DNA of 5,937 nucleotides from an uncultured Methanomassiliicoccaceae archaeon. GTDB lineage: Archaea > Thermoplasmatota > Thermoplasmata > Methanomassiliicoccales > Methanomethylophilaceae. The position numbers were made by a program, and so were the translations under genes. The DNA is taken from assembly GCA_945492685.1 (NCBI GenBank), contig CALYUZ010000062.1:1-5937 (forward strand), in the 5' to 3' direction. Position 1 is the stretch's first letter. Every line of letters begins with the position of its first letter. The notes under the pieces are model-generated. The model did no database searches and was not told where the DNA came from. It was given only the letters and a program-made list of their open reading frames with translations. This document shows positions 5,648-5,937 of the stretch, in pieces.

Positions 5648-5937
5648 TGACCGAGGGGCCGGCGTTCAGTCCGGAGATGGGCGAGTACTTCGACAGGCTC
5701 TCGTCCATGAAGGACGAGTGCTACGCCATCGCCGAGAAGGCCCGCTCCCTGGGATACGACCCCGAGACCTTCGTGGAGATCCCCCAGGCGGAGGACCTCG
5801 CATCCCGTGTGGAAAAGCTTCTGAGGGACTACCAGGTCGACGGCGTGGCGGAGGACATCCGCAGGCTCACCAAGGAGTACGGGAACCGTGAGATCGTCGC
5901 CCTGATGGTCGCCAAGGAAATGGCCAAGAGGCCCGCG
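5644..5937 (+). CDS. polC: DNA polymerase D (family D) large subunit DP2, N-terminal fragment
   Basis: The first 98 codons of an open frame that leaves the window. The motifs EYFDRL, then AIAEKARSLG, EIPQAEDLASRVE, GVAEDIRRL and KEYGNREIVAL match, in order and spacing, the start of archaeal DP2 as I recall it from Pyrococcus. DP2 is the catalytic subunit of the heterodimeric replicative polymerase PolD; its partner DP1 carries the 3'-5' exonuclease. The catalytic region lies far downstream and is not in this window. ATG 5644 overlaps the NOG1 stop (ATGA) and is taken as the start; the adjacent ATG at 5647 is an equal alternative. A weak GGAAG lies upstream, so translational coupling to NOG1 is likely. 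No promoter is visible between the two genes. Confidence 0.88.
   Translation, partial: MMTEGPAFSPEMGEYFDRLSSMKDECYAIAEKARSLGYDPETFVEIPQAEDLASRVEKLLRDYQVDGVAEDIRRLTKEYGNREIVALMVAKEMAKRPA

Noticed and set aside
5520..5891. A 123-codon plus-strand frame across the NOG1-DP2 junction
   Set aside because: It is an off-frame shadow. The DP2 frame from 5644 carries the recognisable EIPQA...RVE motif and stays open to the edge.
1..5937. CRISPR arrays, tRNA or rRNA genes, insertion sequences, toxin-antitoxin or defence genes
   Set aside because: No spaced direct repeats, cloverleaf-like sequence, transposase motifs or terminal inverted repeats were seen; the window is almost fully accounted for by four genes and two short intergenic regions.

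Overview
The window looks archaeal, GC-rich and strongly biased to G/C in third codon positions. Three things point that way: the N-terminus of the large subunit of DNA polymerase D (found only in archaea), a short NOG1-type GTPase without the long C-terminal part of the eukaryotic protein, and AT-rich TATA-like elements close upstream of the start codons. The combination with a tetraether-synthase-like radical SAM protein and a very large N-terminally anchored surface protein suggests a Thermoplasmatota methanogen, most likely Methanomassiliicoccales. That lineage call is inference; nothing here is a methanogenesis marker.

Layout. (1) Positions 1-458, minus strand: the N-terminal 152 codons of a radical SAM enzyme of the tetraether lipid synthase (Tes) type, running off the left edge. 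(2) Positions 459-603: a divergent intergenic region with an AT-rich core (488-499), a tiny upstream reading frame in front of the radical SAM gene, and a ribosome-binding site within a possible hairpin in front of the next gene. (3) Positions 604-4536, plus strand: one giant gene for a 1310-residue protein with a pilin-like or signal-anchor N-terminus, mixed helical and beta-rich ectodomain regions, and a lamin-tail domain embedded near residues 964-1093. (4) Positions 4537-4642: a 12-bp GC hairpin just after the stop, a CG-rich palindrome/direct-repeat element and a TATA box. (5) Positions 4643-5647: a NOG1-family GTPase. (6) Positions 5644-5937: the start of DNA polymerase D large subunit (DP2), overlapping the NOG1 stop by 4 nt and running off the right edge.

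How the genes relate. The NOG1 GTPase (large ribosomal subunit assembly) and DP2 (replication) form a tightly overlapping pair and are probably co-transcribed and translationally coupled. The giant surface protein appears to be its own transcription unit, with a hairpin at its 3' side and a separate promoter for the NOG1-DP2 pair. The radical SAM gene is transcribed divergently. Tes makes membrane-spanning tetraether lipids and the giant protein is predicted to be membrane-anchored, so both concern the cell envelope, but adjacency alone does not establish a link. The least characterised item is the giant protein; I see no defence, mobile or CRISPR system in this window.
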